From assembly GCF_024585165.1 (NCBI RefSeq), contig NZ_CP029008.1:2418001-2482000 (forward strand): a DNA stretch of 64,000 nucleotides. The letters run 5' to 3'. Made by a program: the position numbers and the translations under genes. The DNA comes from Bradyrhizobium sp. WBOS07. GTDB lineage: Bacteria; Pseudomonadota; Alphaproteobacteria; Rhizobiales; Xanthobacteraceae. The notes below the pieces were generated by a model, which was given only the letters and a program-made list of their open reading frames with translations, was not told the origin of the DNA and did no database searches. This document shows positions 1 through 9,029 of the stretch, in pieces (positions within the stretch are counted from its first letter, which is position 1; each line of letters opens with the position of its first letter).

Positions 1-1347
1 CCGCATGCCGGGGCCGCCCTTGGGCCCCTCGTAGCGGATCACGATGACTTCGCCTTCGCGGTAGGTGCGGTTCTGGACCGCCTCGAACGCATCCTCCTCA
101 CGGTCGAAGCACCTGGCCGGACCGGTGAACCTGAGGTTGGACATTCCCGCGACTTTCACGATCGCACCTTCTGGCGCCAAATTGCCCTTCAGACCGACCA
201 CACCGCCTGTCACGGTGATGGGCTTGTCTGCCGGGTGCACCACGTCCTGGTGCGGATTCCACTTCACGCTCTTGAGGTTTTCGGCGATCGTGCGGCCCGT
301 GACGGTAAGGCAATCACCGTGCAGGAAGCCGTTGTCGAGCAGCGTCTTCATCAGAAGCGGTATGCCACCTACTTCAAACATGTCTTTGGCGACATAACGG
401 CCGCCCGGCTTCAAATCCGCGACATATGGTGTCTTTTTGAAGATTTCGGCGACGTCGAATAAGTCGAACTTGATGCCGCATTCATGCGCGATCGCCGGCA
501 GGTGCAGCGCAGCATTGGTCGAGCCGCCGGAGGCCGCGACCACGGCAGCTGCGTTCTCCAGGGCCTTGCGGGTGACGATGTCGCGCGGCCGGATGTTGGA
601 CGCGATCAGGTCCATGATTTTCTCGCCCGCGGTCATGCAGAACGCGTCGCGGATTTCATACGGTGCCGGGGCACCGGCCGAGTAAGGCAGGGCGAGGCCG
701 ATCGCCTCGGAGACGGTCGCCATGGTGTTGGCGGTGAACTGCGCGCCGCAGGCGCCCGCCGAGGGGCACGCCACGCGCTCGATCTCGTCGAGGTCCTCGT
801 CCGACATGGCCCCGACCGAGTGCTTGCCGACGGCCTCAAACATGTCCTGCACGGTGACTTGCTGCCCACGGAACGTGCCGGGCAGGATCGAGCCGCCATA
901 GATAAAGATCGAGGGCACGTTGAGGCGGACCATCGCCATCATCATGCCGGGCAGCGACTTGTCGCAGCCGGCGAGGCCGACCAGGGCGTCATAGGCATGG
1001 CCGCGAACGGTGAGCTCGACGGAATCGGCGATGCATTCGCGCGACGGCAGCGACGAGCGCATGCCGTCGTGGCCCATGGCGATGCCGTCGGTGACGGTGA
1101 TGGTGCAGAACTCGCGCGGGGTGCCGCCGGCCGACGCCACGCCCTTCTTCACCGCCTGGGCCTGGCGCATCAGCGCGATGTTGCAGGGCGCAGCCTCGTT
1201 CCAGCAGGACGCGACGCCGACGAAGGGCTGGTGGATCTGCTCGGTGGTCAGACCCATGGCGTAGAAATAGGACCGGTGCGGCGCGCGCGCGGGGCCTTCC
1301 GTCACGTGACGGCTCGGCAGCTTCTGCTTGTCGAACTTCGCGCCCAT
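1..1347 (-). CDS. ilvD: Dihydroxy-acid dehydratase, C-terminus cut by the window edge
   Basis: The enzyme dehydrates 2,3-dihydroxy-isovalerate and 2,3-dihydroxy-3-methylvalerate to the 2-keto acids of valine and isoleucine synthesis in the cytoplasm, using an Fe-S cluster. The 449 codons present begin MGAKFDKQKLPSRHVTEG and carry the family stretches VGVASCWNEAAPCN, GCDKSLPGMMMAM and CPSAGACGAQFTANTM; their Cys residues are the expected cluster ligands. The frame is open to base 1, so about 120-165 C-terminal residues lie outside. The ATG at 1347 is the family's usual start. Nothing is adjacent upstream except a repeat-rich gap, so it probably has its own promoter. Confidence 0.96.
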   Translation of the reverse strand, partial: MGAKFDKQKLPSRHVTEGPARAPHRSYFYAMGLTTEQIHQPFVGVASCWNEAAPCNIALMRQAQAVKKGVASAGGTPREFCTITVTDGIAMGHDGMRSSLPSRECIADSVELTVRGHAYDALVGLAGCDKSLPGMMMAMVRLNVPSIFIYGGSILPGTFRGQQVTVQDMFEAVGKHSVGAMSDEDLDEIERVACPSAGACGAQFTANTMATVSEAIGLALPYSAGAPAPYEIRDAFCMTAGEKIMDLIASNIRPRDIVTRKALENAAAVVAASGGSTNAALHLPAIAHECGIKFDLFDVAEIFKKTPYVADLKPGGRYVAKDMFEVGGIPLLMKTLLDNGFLHGDCLTVTGRTIAENLKSVKWNPHQDVVHPADKPITVTGGVVGLKGNLAPEGAIVKVAGMSNLRFTGPARCFDREEDAFEAVQNRTYREGEVIVIRYEGPKGGPGMR

Positions 1348-1712
1348 CGCAAACCAGTTTCCCCGGTCGACCCTTTCAGACCCGAAAAATCAGAGCCAAG
1401 ATTTGAATCGACCTTGGGATTTTCCGGCGCCCCTTAGGACCGCCGCTGCCCTTCAAAAACTTAGAGTGATTTTATTCATGTTCGGGTGTGGCCAAAAAGC
1501 GGCGGTGATGCGAACCACCGGCGATGACGGTTAAATCCGGAATGAGTGTTGCGTAGACGGCACAATCGTTACCGGGAAGACACGGGTCGGCATACTTGGA
1601 TACCTCGCGAGCAAGCCAATCCACAATCTCTGATTTCAAAACTCGGAAGCGCGCCAGCGTGGCGCCGAATGACAGAAACAGACACAAAGTGAGTCGCCTC
1701 TATCGCTCCGCC
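1348..1712. other. Gene-free stretch
   Basis: This is the upstream region of ilvD, and it should contain the ilvD promoter and leader. I see no convincing coding sequence: a 71-codon open frame on the minus strand (1472-1687) has no recognisable family, no clear ribosome binding site and merges into a repeat. I see no leader peptide rich in Ile, Leu or Val. Confidence 0.5.
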
Positions 1713-1867
1713 GTGTCCCGGACAAGCCGCAACGCGCAAGCGTTGCGGCGCAGAGCCGGGACCCAGAGCGACACGGTCCCATGCCGCGACATGGGCCCCG
1801 GCTCTGCAGCGCACCGTACCGGACGATGCTTCGCATCGCCGGGGACGCTGCGCGGCGTCCGGGGCAC
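1713..1867. repeat. Palindromic intergenic repeat, family A copy 1
   Basis: This begins GTGTCCCGGACAAGC and ends GCGTCCGGGGCAC, so its ends are complementary, and it contains a GCAACGCGCAAGCGTTGC hairpin and the block CATGGGCCCCGGCTC. A second copy with the same sub-blocks lies at 22348-22491. It resembles the long REP-like elements common in Bradyrhizobium intergenic DNA. No open frame in it looks coding. Confidence 0.75.
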
Positions 1868-1895
1868 TAGAGCGAGCTGGTCCTCCAATCACCAC

Positions 1896-2000
1896 TGTCA
1901 TTCCCCGCGAAGGCGGGGAATCCAGTACGCCGCGGCTTCTCGGATTGATCTCTGGCGTCTCTGGAATACTGGATCGCCCGCTTTCGCGGGCGATGACAGC
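1896..2000. repeat. Palindromic intergenic repeat
   Basis: The left end reads GTCATTCCCCGCGAAGGCGG and the right end CCCGCTTTCGCGGGCGATGAC, each with its own short hairpin, and the outer ends are complementary (GTCAT...ATGAC). The middle holds ATCCAGTA and its complement TACTGGAT. The architecture is that of a two-armed REP element. It is adjacent to, but distinct from, the repeats on either side. Confidence 0.65.
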
Positions 2001-2002
2001 GC

Positions 2003-2684
2003 GTGTGTGGTGACAGACATGACTCGCCGGCCTCGCGGCTCAAATTCGCCCGAGCTTTGCTTGCGTCGCCGTCGCCACCCTCAAATCCAAGAGGGTGCAG
2101 GGAAGGCCGGGTGCTGACAACGCACCCGCGGTCCGCTGCGCAAAATGCACACGCAGAAGAACCGCACAGCAGCATACAGGTGGTGCCGATCACTCGGCCT
2201 TCCCTGCGCGATGGTCGGACGGCTTATGCCGTGCTCTCCCGGGAGCCGAACTTTCCTTCTGGCCTCCCTCGCCGTTCGAATTGGCGATGCCGTCCGCCCG
2301 GTTGGGCTCGCGCGCATCTTCGATCCGGCTTGACCGTAGCAACGACGGCCAGGACCACACGGTTTTGCCGTACGCACGGCCCGCCATGTCGCCGCAGTAT
2401 TTCCAGCCCTGTCGACAAAGCTGCGAAACTTACAGGCGAGACGAAGCCTAGCAGCGCCGTTCGTCCGCACGCGGTTACGGACTCACAGGGACTACCCGCC
2501 CTGCCCGCACCTCTCGTGCCGACGCTGCCGCGTCCACCGCAAGCCCGGCTCGCGATCAAGACGACCTCGAGATCGCCCCTCATGGTTGAGCCGGGATGGG
2601 CGACACATACGTCAAAACCGAATTTCGGTAAAGTGGAATATTTTCACGCGGATGGATTGACAGAGGGCGACACAGGCACGGTGC
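2003..2684. repeat. Composite Bradyrhizobium-type interspersed repeat with strong RNA-folding potential
   Basis: No gene is supported here although several frames are open. Bases 2097-2109 (GCAGGGAAGGCCG) and 2195-2207 (CGGCCTTCCCTGC) form a perfect 13-bp helix; inside it GGGTGC at 2109-2114 pairs with GCACCC at 2122-2127. The right part contains AAACCGAATTTCGGTAAAG (2616-2635), itself with the palindrome ACCGAAATTCGGT-like core. From memory this arrangement, ending next to a CCGGATGGAGCG palindrome, recurs in Bradyrhizobium genomes and is often mis-annotated as small proteins. Exact ends are uncertain. Confidence 0.6.
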
Positions 2685-2775
2685 CGTAGCCCGGATGGAG
2701 CGATAGCGTAATCCGGGACGATGCGAGATGCCGAATGCGCGATCCCGGATTGCGCTGCGCTCCATCCGGGCTACG
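2685..2775. repeat. Palindromic intergenic repeat (CGTAGCCCGGATGGAGC type)
   Basis: Left arm CGTAGCCCGGATGGAGCG and right arm CGCTCCATCCGGGCTACG are perfect complements, with inner complementary blocks AATCCGGGA and TCCCGGATT. The full element could fold into one long hairpin of about 90 bases. It lies just downstream of the membrane-protein gene ending at 2784 and could serve as its transcript end. Confidence 0.8.
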
Positions 2776-2783
2776 AGAAGCAC

Positions 2784-3380
2784 TCACGCCGACGTCGCGC
2801 CCTTGCGGCCGAACGGATCGACCAGACGGACGATCTCGCAGACGGCGACGAGGCTGGCGAGCCAGACGGCGCTGGTCAGGCCGATGCGCATCACGATCGC
2901 GGCGGTGAAGGCGCCCTCGCCGCCGAGGAACGGCGTTGGGGCGAGCAGCGCGAGCTCGTAAATCCCATAGGCGACGACGAGCATGATCGCGAGCAGCAGC
3001 GGCGTGCGGTGCTGGGGCAGCAGGCCGAGCACCGTCGACGAGGCCGCGGTCGACAGCAACGCAGCCACACCGATGGCCAAGCCCCAGGCGATGGTGCCGG
3101 CGTCAACGGGATAATGCAGCACGCCGAAACCAATGGTCTGGTTCACGAGCCAGGCGCCGATGACGACGAGCAGCGCTGGACGCAGCGGCAGCATCGCCGC
3201 GGCCACGACGGCGAAGGCCGCGAACGGCGTTGCGCAGGCGAACGCAAAGCTGGCCAGCGCGCATGACGCCGTCAGCAGCGCAAAGCAGAACATGGGCGCA
3301 AGGCGCGGCGCGACCGGCTGAAGCCGGAGACGGCCGTCGTGAGGCAGCTGGATGCTGCGAGCCATGACGTCAGGAAGCAT
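2784..3380 (-). CDS. Small integral membrane protein in the cobalamin-riboswitch unit
   Basis: This protein of about 198 residues has five or six hydrophobic segments (for example around [53 protein letters not shown]). A conserved-looking loop reads [16 protein letters not shown] do not recognise a named family with certainty. Its start, 40 bases after the TonB-dependent receptor and with AAGGAATTCACCC before the ATG at 3380, makes it the second gene of a B12-regulated transcript. By context it may be an inner-membrane step in cobalamin or cobalt uptake, comparable in size to BtuM-type or ECF S-component proteins; that is inference. Confidence 0.75.
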   Translation of the reverse strand: MLPDVMARSIQLPHDGRLRLQPVAPRLAPMFCFALLTASCALASFAFACATPFAAFAVVAAAMLPLRPALLVVIGAWLVNQTIGFGVLHYPVDAGTIAWGLAIGVAALLSTAASSTVLGLLPQHRTPLLLAIMLVVAYGIYELALLAPTPFLGGEGAFTAAIVMRIGLTSAVWLASLVAVCEIVRLVDPFGRKGATSA

Positions 3381-3420
3381 GGGTGAATTCCTTCTGTTTC
3401 GGATGCCGTTCCATTTGAGA

Positions 3421-5658
3421 TCAGAACGTGGCGCCGGCCTTGAGCAGATAGGTGCGGCCGGGCAGCGGATAGGCACTGAAGCGGCCGTCCGTGAAAGTGC
3501 TGGCGATGGCGTAGTCGTAGTAGAGCGCGTTCAGCACGTTGTTGATGCTGAGCGACCAGAAATAGCGCTCAACCTGGCCACTGAGCTTGAGATCGATCGT
3601 GCCGCCGGCCGGGATCGGCTTCTGGGTGCCCGCCTGGTCGTTGTCCATGCGCCGCTCGCTCCAGAAGCGCGCGGTGGCATCGAGCACCAGGTAGTTCTGC
3701 CAGATGTTCCAGCTGACACCTGCACTCGCCGTATAGCGCGACACCAGCGGCACGTCGTTGCCGGCCCAGGCGCCGTCGCGGAAGACCGCGCGGGTATAGG
3801 CCATGCCGGAGCGCAGCAGCAGGGCGTCGTTGACGCGATAGGACAGACTGGTCTCCGAGCCGTAGCGCCGGGTCGGGTCGAGATTGGTGTTGTAGAACAG
3901 GACCGGGTTGAAATGGACCTCGTTGGTGAGGTCCATCAGATAGAGACTGCTCTGCAGCTGCAGACCGCCGCCCTTGATGCGCAGACCGCCCTCGATGTCC
4001 TGCGAGGTCTGGGTCTTGAGCTGGAACGTTTGCGGGATCGCGGCGAAGGTCAGGGGATCGAAGGACGGCCCCGAGGACAGGCGCTCATCGACGTCAGGCG
4101 TGCGGAAAGCGCGCGCGGCACGAGCGAACAGCGAGACCACCTCGTTGAGACGATGCTCGGCCCCGAGATGCAGCGCATATTGGGTCTCGTCGCTCGTCAG
4201 CGGCAGCGCACCGATATCGGCATTGAACGGCGCCGCCGCGTCGAAATTGTCGCGTGCCGCAAGACGGACGTTCTGCACCCGCGCGCCGTAGGAGACGTCG
4301 GTCGTGGGCAGCACGCTCAATGTGTGCTGGAAATAACCGGCGACCGTCTGCTGCCTGAGGTCGTAATTGTGCCAGGCGGCGAGCCCCTGCCCGGCGCCGC
4401 GGTCCTGCTCAAAGCCCGCATCGTAGTAATCGATGCCGGTCAGGAGTTGCGACGGCAGGCCGAGCAGCAGGCTCTTCACGCTGAGCCGCGGCGTGATCGA
4501 CCAATTGGTCAGATGGGACTCGACATAAGTCGAGGTGAAGAAGGCCGGAACCGGCATCGGGCTGGAGAAGAACGTGCTCTGCTGCTTCTTGTCGCGCACA
4601 CCGCCGTCGACGATGAGATCGACGCCGTTGACCAGGGTCTTGGTGAACCCGGCCGTCGCGCTGAAGCCCTGCTGGTTGGCGGCATTGAACGGCGTGCTGG
4701 TGCCTCGGCGGTTGGTCCTGAGCTCGTCGAGGCCGATCGAGGGATCGACGGTGCGGCCGCCCGGCAGCCGCAGCTCCTGATTGTCGCCGGTGACGGTGAG
4801 AAACGCGCTCAGGCCTGGCGTGGTGTAATTGAGATTGCCGACACCGTTCTGCTGGGAATAGCGATTGTTGTCGCGATAGCCGTCGGCCCTGACGGCATTG
4901 CCGTAGAACGAGGTCGACCATGGACCGGAATTGAGCGCGGTCGAGACGTTGCCGAGCCGGGTGTTGAACGAGCCGAAGCCGGCCTCGATGCGCGCAGTCA
5001 CGGGCGGTCCGCCGGCGCCGGTCCTGGTGACGATGTTGATCACGCCGCCGACCGCGTTGTCGCCGTAGAGCACCGCGCCGGAATTGCCGCGCGTGATCTC
5101 GATGCGCTCGATGGAATTGAGCGGGATGGTGGAGAGGTCCACCTGCGCCATGTCGACGTCGTTGAGCCGCCGGCCGTTGACCAGCATCAGCGTGTTGGCG
5201 GTGGCGAAGGCGCCGAAGCCGCGCAGGTCCACGCTGGTCTTGGCGCCGATCTGGCCGCCATAGAACGTCGTGATCTGGGCTCCCGGCACCTGCGTGGCGA
5301 TGATCTCGGCAAGCGCCTGCGACGGCGAATGCGCGATATCCGCGGCCGTGATCACGGTCGTGGCGGCCCCGACGATACCACCGCCGCCGGCGACAGCCTC
5401 CGAGCCCGAGCCGGATGAGCCGGTGCCATCGCCTGCCGGCGCGAGGTTCGCGGTGCGCCGCGGCCGCGTCGCCTCGCCCTCACCGGTCGCCCTCGCCCGC
5501 GTGCGATTCTGATCGGCGGGCTTGCTCACCTCGATCGGCGGCAATTGCTCAGCAAGCCCCTGCTGGGCGAAGGCGGAGGATAGATCGAGCGAATGGAACG
5601 AGACGGACGCGAGCAGGCCGGCGCTGAGGCGCCAGGCGGCAGAAACGAGACGAGACAT
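3421..5658 (-). CDS. btuB: TonB-dependent outer-membrane receptor, probable cobalamin transporter
   Basis: This 745-residue protein starts with a signal peptide ([20 protein letters not shown]...SSAFA) followed by a TonB-box-like IEVS. A plug domain (about 110-230) contains [20 protein letters not shown] and the closing [18 protein letters not shown] 22-strand-type barrel ends in the terminal Phe of LLKAGATF. It would import a large ligand across the outer membrane using TonB energy. The ligand is inferred as cobalamin because the transcript begins with a cobalamin riboswitch about 130 bases upstream. The ATG at 5658 gives a normal leader. Confidence 0.9.
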   Translation of the reverse strand: MSRLVSAAWRLSAGLLASVSFHSLDLSSAFAQQGLAEQLPPIEVSKPADQNRTRARATGEGEATRPRRTANLAPAGDGTGSSGSGSEAVAGGGGIVGAATTVITAADIAHSPSQALAEIIATQVPGAQITTFYGGQIGAKTSVDLRGFGAFATANTLMLVNGRRLNDVDMAQVDLSTIPLNSIERIEITRGNSGAVLYGDNAVGGVINIVTRTGAGGPPVTARIEAGFGSFNTRLGNVSTALNSGPWSTSFYGNAVRADGYRDNNRYSQQNGVGNLNYTTPGLSAFLTVTGDNQELRLPGGRTVDPSIGLDELRTNRRGTSTPFNAANQQGFSATAGFTKTLVNGVDLIVDGGVRDKKQQSTFFSSPMPVPAFFTSTYVESHLTNWSITPRLSVKSLLLGLPSQLLTGIDYYDAGFEQDRGAGQGLAAWHNYDLRQQTVAGYFQHTLSVLPTTDVSYGARVQNVRLAARDNFDAAAPFNADIGALPLTSDETQYALHLGAEHRLNEVVSLFARAARAFRTPDVDERLSSGPSFDPLTFAAIPQTFQLKTQTSQDIEGGLRIKGGGLQLQSSLYLMDLTNEVHFNPVLFYNTNLDPTRRYGSETSLSYRVNDALLLRSGMAYTRAVFRDGAWAGNDVPLVSRYTASAGVSWNIWQNYLVLDATARFWSERRMDNDQAGTQKPIPAGGTIDLKLSGQVERYFWSLSINNVLNALYYDYAIASTFTDGRFSAYPLPGRTYLLKAGATF

Positions 5659-5786
5659 TGTTGTAACCTCGGTATGACGTCAGTGGCACGTCACAGCGAA
5701 CGAGGTTTCACGGCAGAGCGGCGGACTGCTCCGATGAAGCCAATGTCTGTACTCCCCGACCGACATCTTCGCGTGTGACCACGGCT

Positions 5787-5975
5787 GACGGCAGGTCTCC
5801 TGGCTCGCGGGTCGTTACCTTGCGTCGCCTTCCCAGGACCGAGATTCCCAGTGGCACAGGACGAAAGATTCACCGCTTACAGTTGCGGGGGCAGCCGTGG
5901 CGTTGAGATAGATCCCGGCATTGGGACATCCCGCACCACATTCCCTTTTGATCTCCGTGAGGAGAACCGTCGCCG
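5787..5975 (-). promoter_or_regulatory. Cobalamin (B12) riboswitch
   Basis: Read on the minus strand, the element shows AAAAGGGAA near its start, then GCTGCCCCCGCAACTGTAAG (the conserved core), GCCACTGGGA, CTGGGAAGGC and finally the B12 box GAGCCAGGAGACCTGCCGTC at 5787-5806. These are in the order expected of an adenosylcobalamin aptamer. About 128 bases separate the B12 box from the receptor start, room for an expression platform. It should switch the receptor and the small membrane protein off when cobalamin is plentiful. The 5' limit is approximate. Confidence 0.95.
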
Positions 5976-6025
5976 GCCATTTACGTGTCGCCCCGGCAGC
6001 GTGTCAATCGACCGTTAGGCGGCGT

Positions 6026-6289
6026 TCAGGTCCGTCCGCGCGGACGTTGCGCCTGGGCCCAGGCGGCCGTGACATCGCGTGGCGGAACATCAACGCGCTT
6101 GACCGGGGTCAGTTCGCCGGACGCCGAGACGATCGCGGTTTCCTCGCGGCGGCAGCGCGTGCAGACGAAGCGGACCTCATGCGGAGACGCCGACCAGCTC
6201 GACCGCTTCACATTGGCGGCCATCGGCCAGGCCTCGCAATGCGAGCACGACACCAGAAATCGACCGGGATCGAGCATACCCATTTCCAT
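6026..6289 (-). CDS. Small protein with two CxxC pairs, hypothetical
   Basis: The 87-residue product contains CSHC (residues 15-18) and CTRC (about 43-46), a spacing typical of a small zinc ribbon, followed by a basic C-terminus ending RPRGRT. There is no signal peptide, so it is probably cytoplasmic. GTGGAG precedes the ATG at 6289. It lies upstream of the B12 riboswitch on the same strand, but the gap of about 50 bases and the riboswitch suggest separate transcripts. I do not recognise the family and claim no function. Confidence 0.55.
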   Translation of the reverse strand: MEMGMLDPGRFLVSCSHCEAWPMAANVKRSSWSASPHEVRFVCTRCRREETAIVSASGELTPVKRVDVPPRDVTAAWAQAQRPRGRT

Positions 6290-6423
6290 CGGACTCCACG
6301 TCCTGCCGCCTCTTGAATGATTAACCCAAGTGAATCGTTCCGGTGCCCAAGCACCGCCGGAGCTCCCTCGCGAGCGCAGGGCAATCGCATATCGTCACAA
6401 CGTGACCAGAAGCTCACTTGCGG

Positions 6424-6556
6424 CCATCCTTCGAGACGCCCGCCTCCGGCGGGCCCTCAGGATGAGGTCGGAGTGCGTGGCAGCCATTTCGTAGGCAAAA
6501 CTGCTGCTTAGCCTCATCCTGAGGAGACCGCGGAGCGGTCGTCTCGAAGGACGAGG
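6424..6556. repeat. Palindromic intergenic repeat, family D (CATCCTTCGAGACG type), two facing arms
   Basis: Two hairpins face each other: CCATCCTTCGAGACG...CCTCAGGATGAGG on the left, and CCTCATCCTGAGGAGACCGC...GTCTCGAAGGACGAGG on the right. Related single units lie at 24079-24120 and 24140-24182. This fills most of the 6290-6647 gap; the remainder (6557-6647) shows nothing recognisable. Confidence 0.75.
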
Positions 6557-6647
6557 CGTGCGCTCAGCTGTCACGGAGAGCCATATGCGACAGCCCTGCC
6601 CGCGAACGAGGCGATCTCGCGCTCGCCGTTCCCGCCGCCGCTGGATC

Positions 6648-6860
6648 TCAGCGCGCGCCCTTGAGGGTGCAGGAGGTCGAGCAGGTGACGGTGGTGCCGC
6701 GATCGCATGCCTTGCAGGCGTTGACGCACTGGTTCAGGTCGCGGGGATTGTAGCTGTAGGTCCGCAAGGGGCAGGCCGGCGTCGTCGAGCCGGTGATGTC
6801 CTGCTCCTGGTCGCAGGCCGCCGTCATGAGCGCGAACATGATCACAACAACGAGGCGCAT
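6648..6860 (-). CDS. Small Cys-rich lipoprotein, hypothetical
   Basis: From the ATG at 6860 the protein has 70 residues: a short hydrophobic leader MRLVVVIMFALMTAAC with a lipobox (LMTAAC), so Cys16 should be lipidated. The mature part carries seven further Cys, arranged CPLRTY, CVNACKAC and CSTSC. The number and pairing suggest a disulfide-stabilised periplasmic or outer-membrane-attached peptide. A longer in-frame start exists upstream but would bury the leader. No family was recognised. Confidence 0.6.
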   Translation of the reverse strand: MRLVVVIMFALMTAACDQEQDITGSTTPACPLRTYSYNPRDLNQCVNACKACDRGTTVTCSTSCTLKGAR

Positions 6861-7009
6861 GGGATTGCCCTGTCTGTCACGACAATGACGTTCCGGTGTG
6901 CGCTGTATTGCAACGAACCCCGGCCTTCCCACCACGGGCAGCGCCGGTCAGCGACGCCCGCATGCCATCAGGATGCGCGCCAAACCTTAAGAACGGATTG
7001 CAGCCGGCC

Positions 7010-7186
7010 TCAGGCCGCAGCCTCGGTCGCGATCGCCTGCCGCATGTCGACCGCCAACTGCCGGTACTGCTCCGAAAGCTTCAGATAGAATTCGCGCTTG
7101 CTGCCGTCGGTGGCGAGCTTGGCGATCAGCTCGCATTCGGCGGTGAGCGTTTCAAACCGTTCCAGCCTGTCCTGAAGTTCTGGCAT
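7010..7186 (-). CDS. Small conserved-looking cytoplasmic protein
   Basis: The 58-residue product MPELQDRLERFETLTAECEL... is predicted to be helical and amphipathic, with no signal peptide. GGGGACACGCCG precedes the ATG at 7186. A longer in-frame reading overlaps the cyclase gene and has shadow-like composition, so the short form is preferred. Very similar short helical proteins (ECELIAKLA...LSEQYRQLA) occur in Bradyrhizobium from memory; their role is unknown to me. Confidence 0.6.
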   Translation of the reverse strand: MPELQDRLERFETLTAECELIAKLATDGSKREFYLKLSEQYRQLAVDMRQAIATEAAA

Positions 7187-7292
7187 CGGCGTGTCCCCAT
7201 CAAACGCCTCAAGGACATCCAACCTAAGCCCGGGAAATAGGTCACGGCGAACATCGTTATCGAGCAGAAGCAATTTTTCCGGTGCGGGCAGC

Positions 7293-9029
7293 CTATTTGT
7301 TGTCGAGACGCCAGGCGTCGTCCCATCCCTCGTCGGGCGGGCTCGCCTCGAGCTGCGCGATGCGGCCGAGCATCGTGCGCGAGGGCCCGTCACCGGGAAC
7401 GGCTTCGAGGGCCGCGTTGAAGGCAGCGCGCGCCGCATCGAAGCGCCTGATACGATAGGCGGCGAGCGCCTCGGCATAGTGCGTGCGCAGGCTGGCTTGC
7501 GCATCGGTGAGCCCGCCCGCCCTCGCCATCACCTCGAAGATCGGCTGCGGCGCGCTCTGGCCGGCGACCGCCAGGCGATCGATCTCGCGCAGCTCGAGCC
7601 GCGATCCGATCGCCTCGGCGGTGGCCTGCGAGATCAGGATGCGGGTGCCGTAGACCTTGTTGACCGCTTCCAGCCGCGAGGCCAGGTTCACGGCATCGCC
7701 CATCACGGTGAAGCTCATCATCAGCTCGGAGCCGATGCTGCCGGTCAGCACCTCGCCGGTGGCGATGCCGATCCGCAAATCGCACGGCGCGGGCATGGCG
7801 CGGATGCCGAGCAGGTCGGGCAGCTGCCGCTGCAGCGCGGGCACCTGATCGGCCATCTCGATCGCCGCGGTGCCGGCAAGCAGCGCCTGCTCGTCGTCCT
7901 CGATGAAGGGCGGCCCCCAATAGGACATGATGGCATCGCCGATGTATTTGTCGATGATGCCGCGATTGTTCCTGACGGGTGCGGACATCACCGTGAAATA
8001 ATGGTTCATCACCTTGACGAGGCCGCGCGGCGTCATGCCCTCGCTCATCGAGGTGAAGCCGCTCATGTCGCAGAACATGATGGTCATGACCCGGCGCTCG
8101 CCGTCGATCGCGACCTCCGGCCGGTCGATCAGCCCCTGCACCACCTTGGGATCGATGTAGCGGCCAAAGGTCTCGCGGATGCGCTCGTTGTGCCTGAGCT
8201 GCTCGGTCATGCGGTTGAAGGCCGCGGCGAGCTCGCCGATCTCGTCCTGGGTGGAGACGGTGATGGTCTTGTCGAAGCGGCCTGCCTCGACCTCGCGGGT
8301 GCCGGCGAGCAGCAGCCGCACCGGGCGGGTGATGCCGCTGGACACCATCAGCGCAAAGACGAAGCCGACGACCGCCGCGAGCAGCGTCACCAGGCCCGAG
8401 ACGACGATCGCCTGATGCTGGCGGCCGATCACCTGCGAGGTCGAGAAGAAGACCTGCGTCAGCATGTCGGCGCGGATCGCATCGACCTTGCGGTTGAACT
8501 GATCGCGCACCACGTCGATGTGCTCAAGCGTGCCGCGGGCCTCCGTCATCTGCCTGGCGTCGACCTGCTTGAGCAGCTTCGCATGGTCCTCGTTCAGGTC
8601 GCGGCGCAGCTCGGTGACGGCGGTCTCGATGCGGATATCGATCCGTCCCAGCGCGGCATTGTCGGAATAGGTCTTGGGGTCGTCGATGATCGCGTTGATG
8701 AGCTTGCGTGCGGCCTCGGCGCCCTCCTCGATCTTGCGGTCGGATTCCTCGAAATCGCGAAGCCGCGCCGCATAGGCCTGCTCGTCCGATGGCGCCTCCA
8801 TCTTGGTCATGACCATCCGCCGTAGCGCCAGCGCGCGCTCCAGCGAATTGATGTTGGCGCGGGCCAGATGGCTGTAGGCCGGGATGTAGCGATTGGTCAG
8901 CTCGTCCAGCAGGATGCCGACCTGGCTCGACATCACCATCGACAGGATCGAGGTGACCAGCATCAGGACGATCAGTCCGAGGGCGATGCCGACGATCTTG
9001 TGCCGGATCGACTGGTTGAAAATCGGCAT
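7293..9029 (-). CDS. Membrane-bound class III adenylate/guanylate cyclase with HAMP domain
   Basis: The 578-residue protein has a first membrane segment (IVGIALGLIVLMLVTSILSM), a helical periplasmic sensor region (about 30-190), a second membrane segment (AIVVSGLVTLLAAVVGFVFALM), a HAMP linker (SSGITRPVRLLLAGTREVEAG) and a cyclase domain. The metal-binding Asp residues are present in FCDMSGFTSMS and KYIGDAIMSYWG; VMGDAVNLASRLE is the second family block. The C-terminus (about 500-570) looks like a TPR-type helical repeat. It should make cAMP in response to an extracytoplasmic signal. The start MPIFNQSIRHK at 9029 puts the first membrane helix at the N-terminus; a longer reading to 9146 is unlikely. 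Confidence 0.92.
   Translation of the reverse strand: MPIFNQSIRHKIVGIALGLIVLMLVTSILSMVMSSQVGILLDELTNRYIPAYSHLARANINSLERALALRRMVMTKMEAPSDEQAYAARLRDFEESDRKIEEGAEAARKLINAIIDDPKTYSDNAALGRIDIRIETAVTELRRDLNEDHAKLLKQVDARQMTEARGTLEHIDVVRDQFNRKVDAIRADMLTQVFFSTSQVIGRQHQAIVVSGLVTLLAAVVGFVFALMVSSGITRPVRLLLAGTREVEAGRFDKTITVSTQDEIGELAAAFNRMTEQLRHNERIRETFGRYIDPKVVQGLIDRPEVAIDGERRVMTIMFCDMSGFTSMSEGMTPRGLVKVMNHYFTVMSAPVRNNRGIIDKYIGDAIMSYWGPPFIEDDEQALLAGTAAIEMADQVPALQRQLPDLLGIRAMPAPCDLRIGIATGEVLTGSIGSELMMSFTVMGDAVNLASRLEAVNKVYGTRILISQATAEAIGSRLELREIDRLAVAGQSAPQPIFEVMARAGGLTDAQASLRTHYAEALAAYRIRRFDAARAAFNAALEAVPGDGPSRTMLGRIAQLEASPPDEGWDDAWRLDNK

Noticed and set aside
484..1437. Plus-strand open frame opposite ilvD
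   Set aside because: High-GC antisense shadow; the ilvD frame is certain.
2003..2689. Open frames in the repeat region, up to 228 codons
   Set aside because: They cover an interspersed repeat with paired helices and lack ribosome binding sites or families.
3352..5418. Long plus-strand open frame (688 codons) opposite the TonB receptor
   Set aside because: Shadow of the receptor gene on the other strand, with Arg-, Glu- and Gly-rich composition and no family. The minus-strand receptor has complete domain logic and a riboswitch.
5921..6316. Open frames overlapping the riboswitch start
   Set aside because: They overlap the conserved RNA element and the two-CxxC gene and look like shadows.
7191..8825. 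Plus-strand open frame (544 codons) opposite the cyclase gene
   Set aside because: Asp/Gly/His/Arg-rich shadow composition without recognisable domains; the cyclase frame has intact catalytic motifs.
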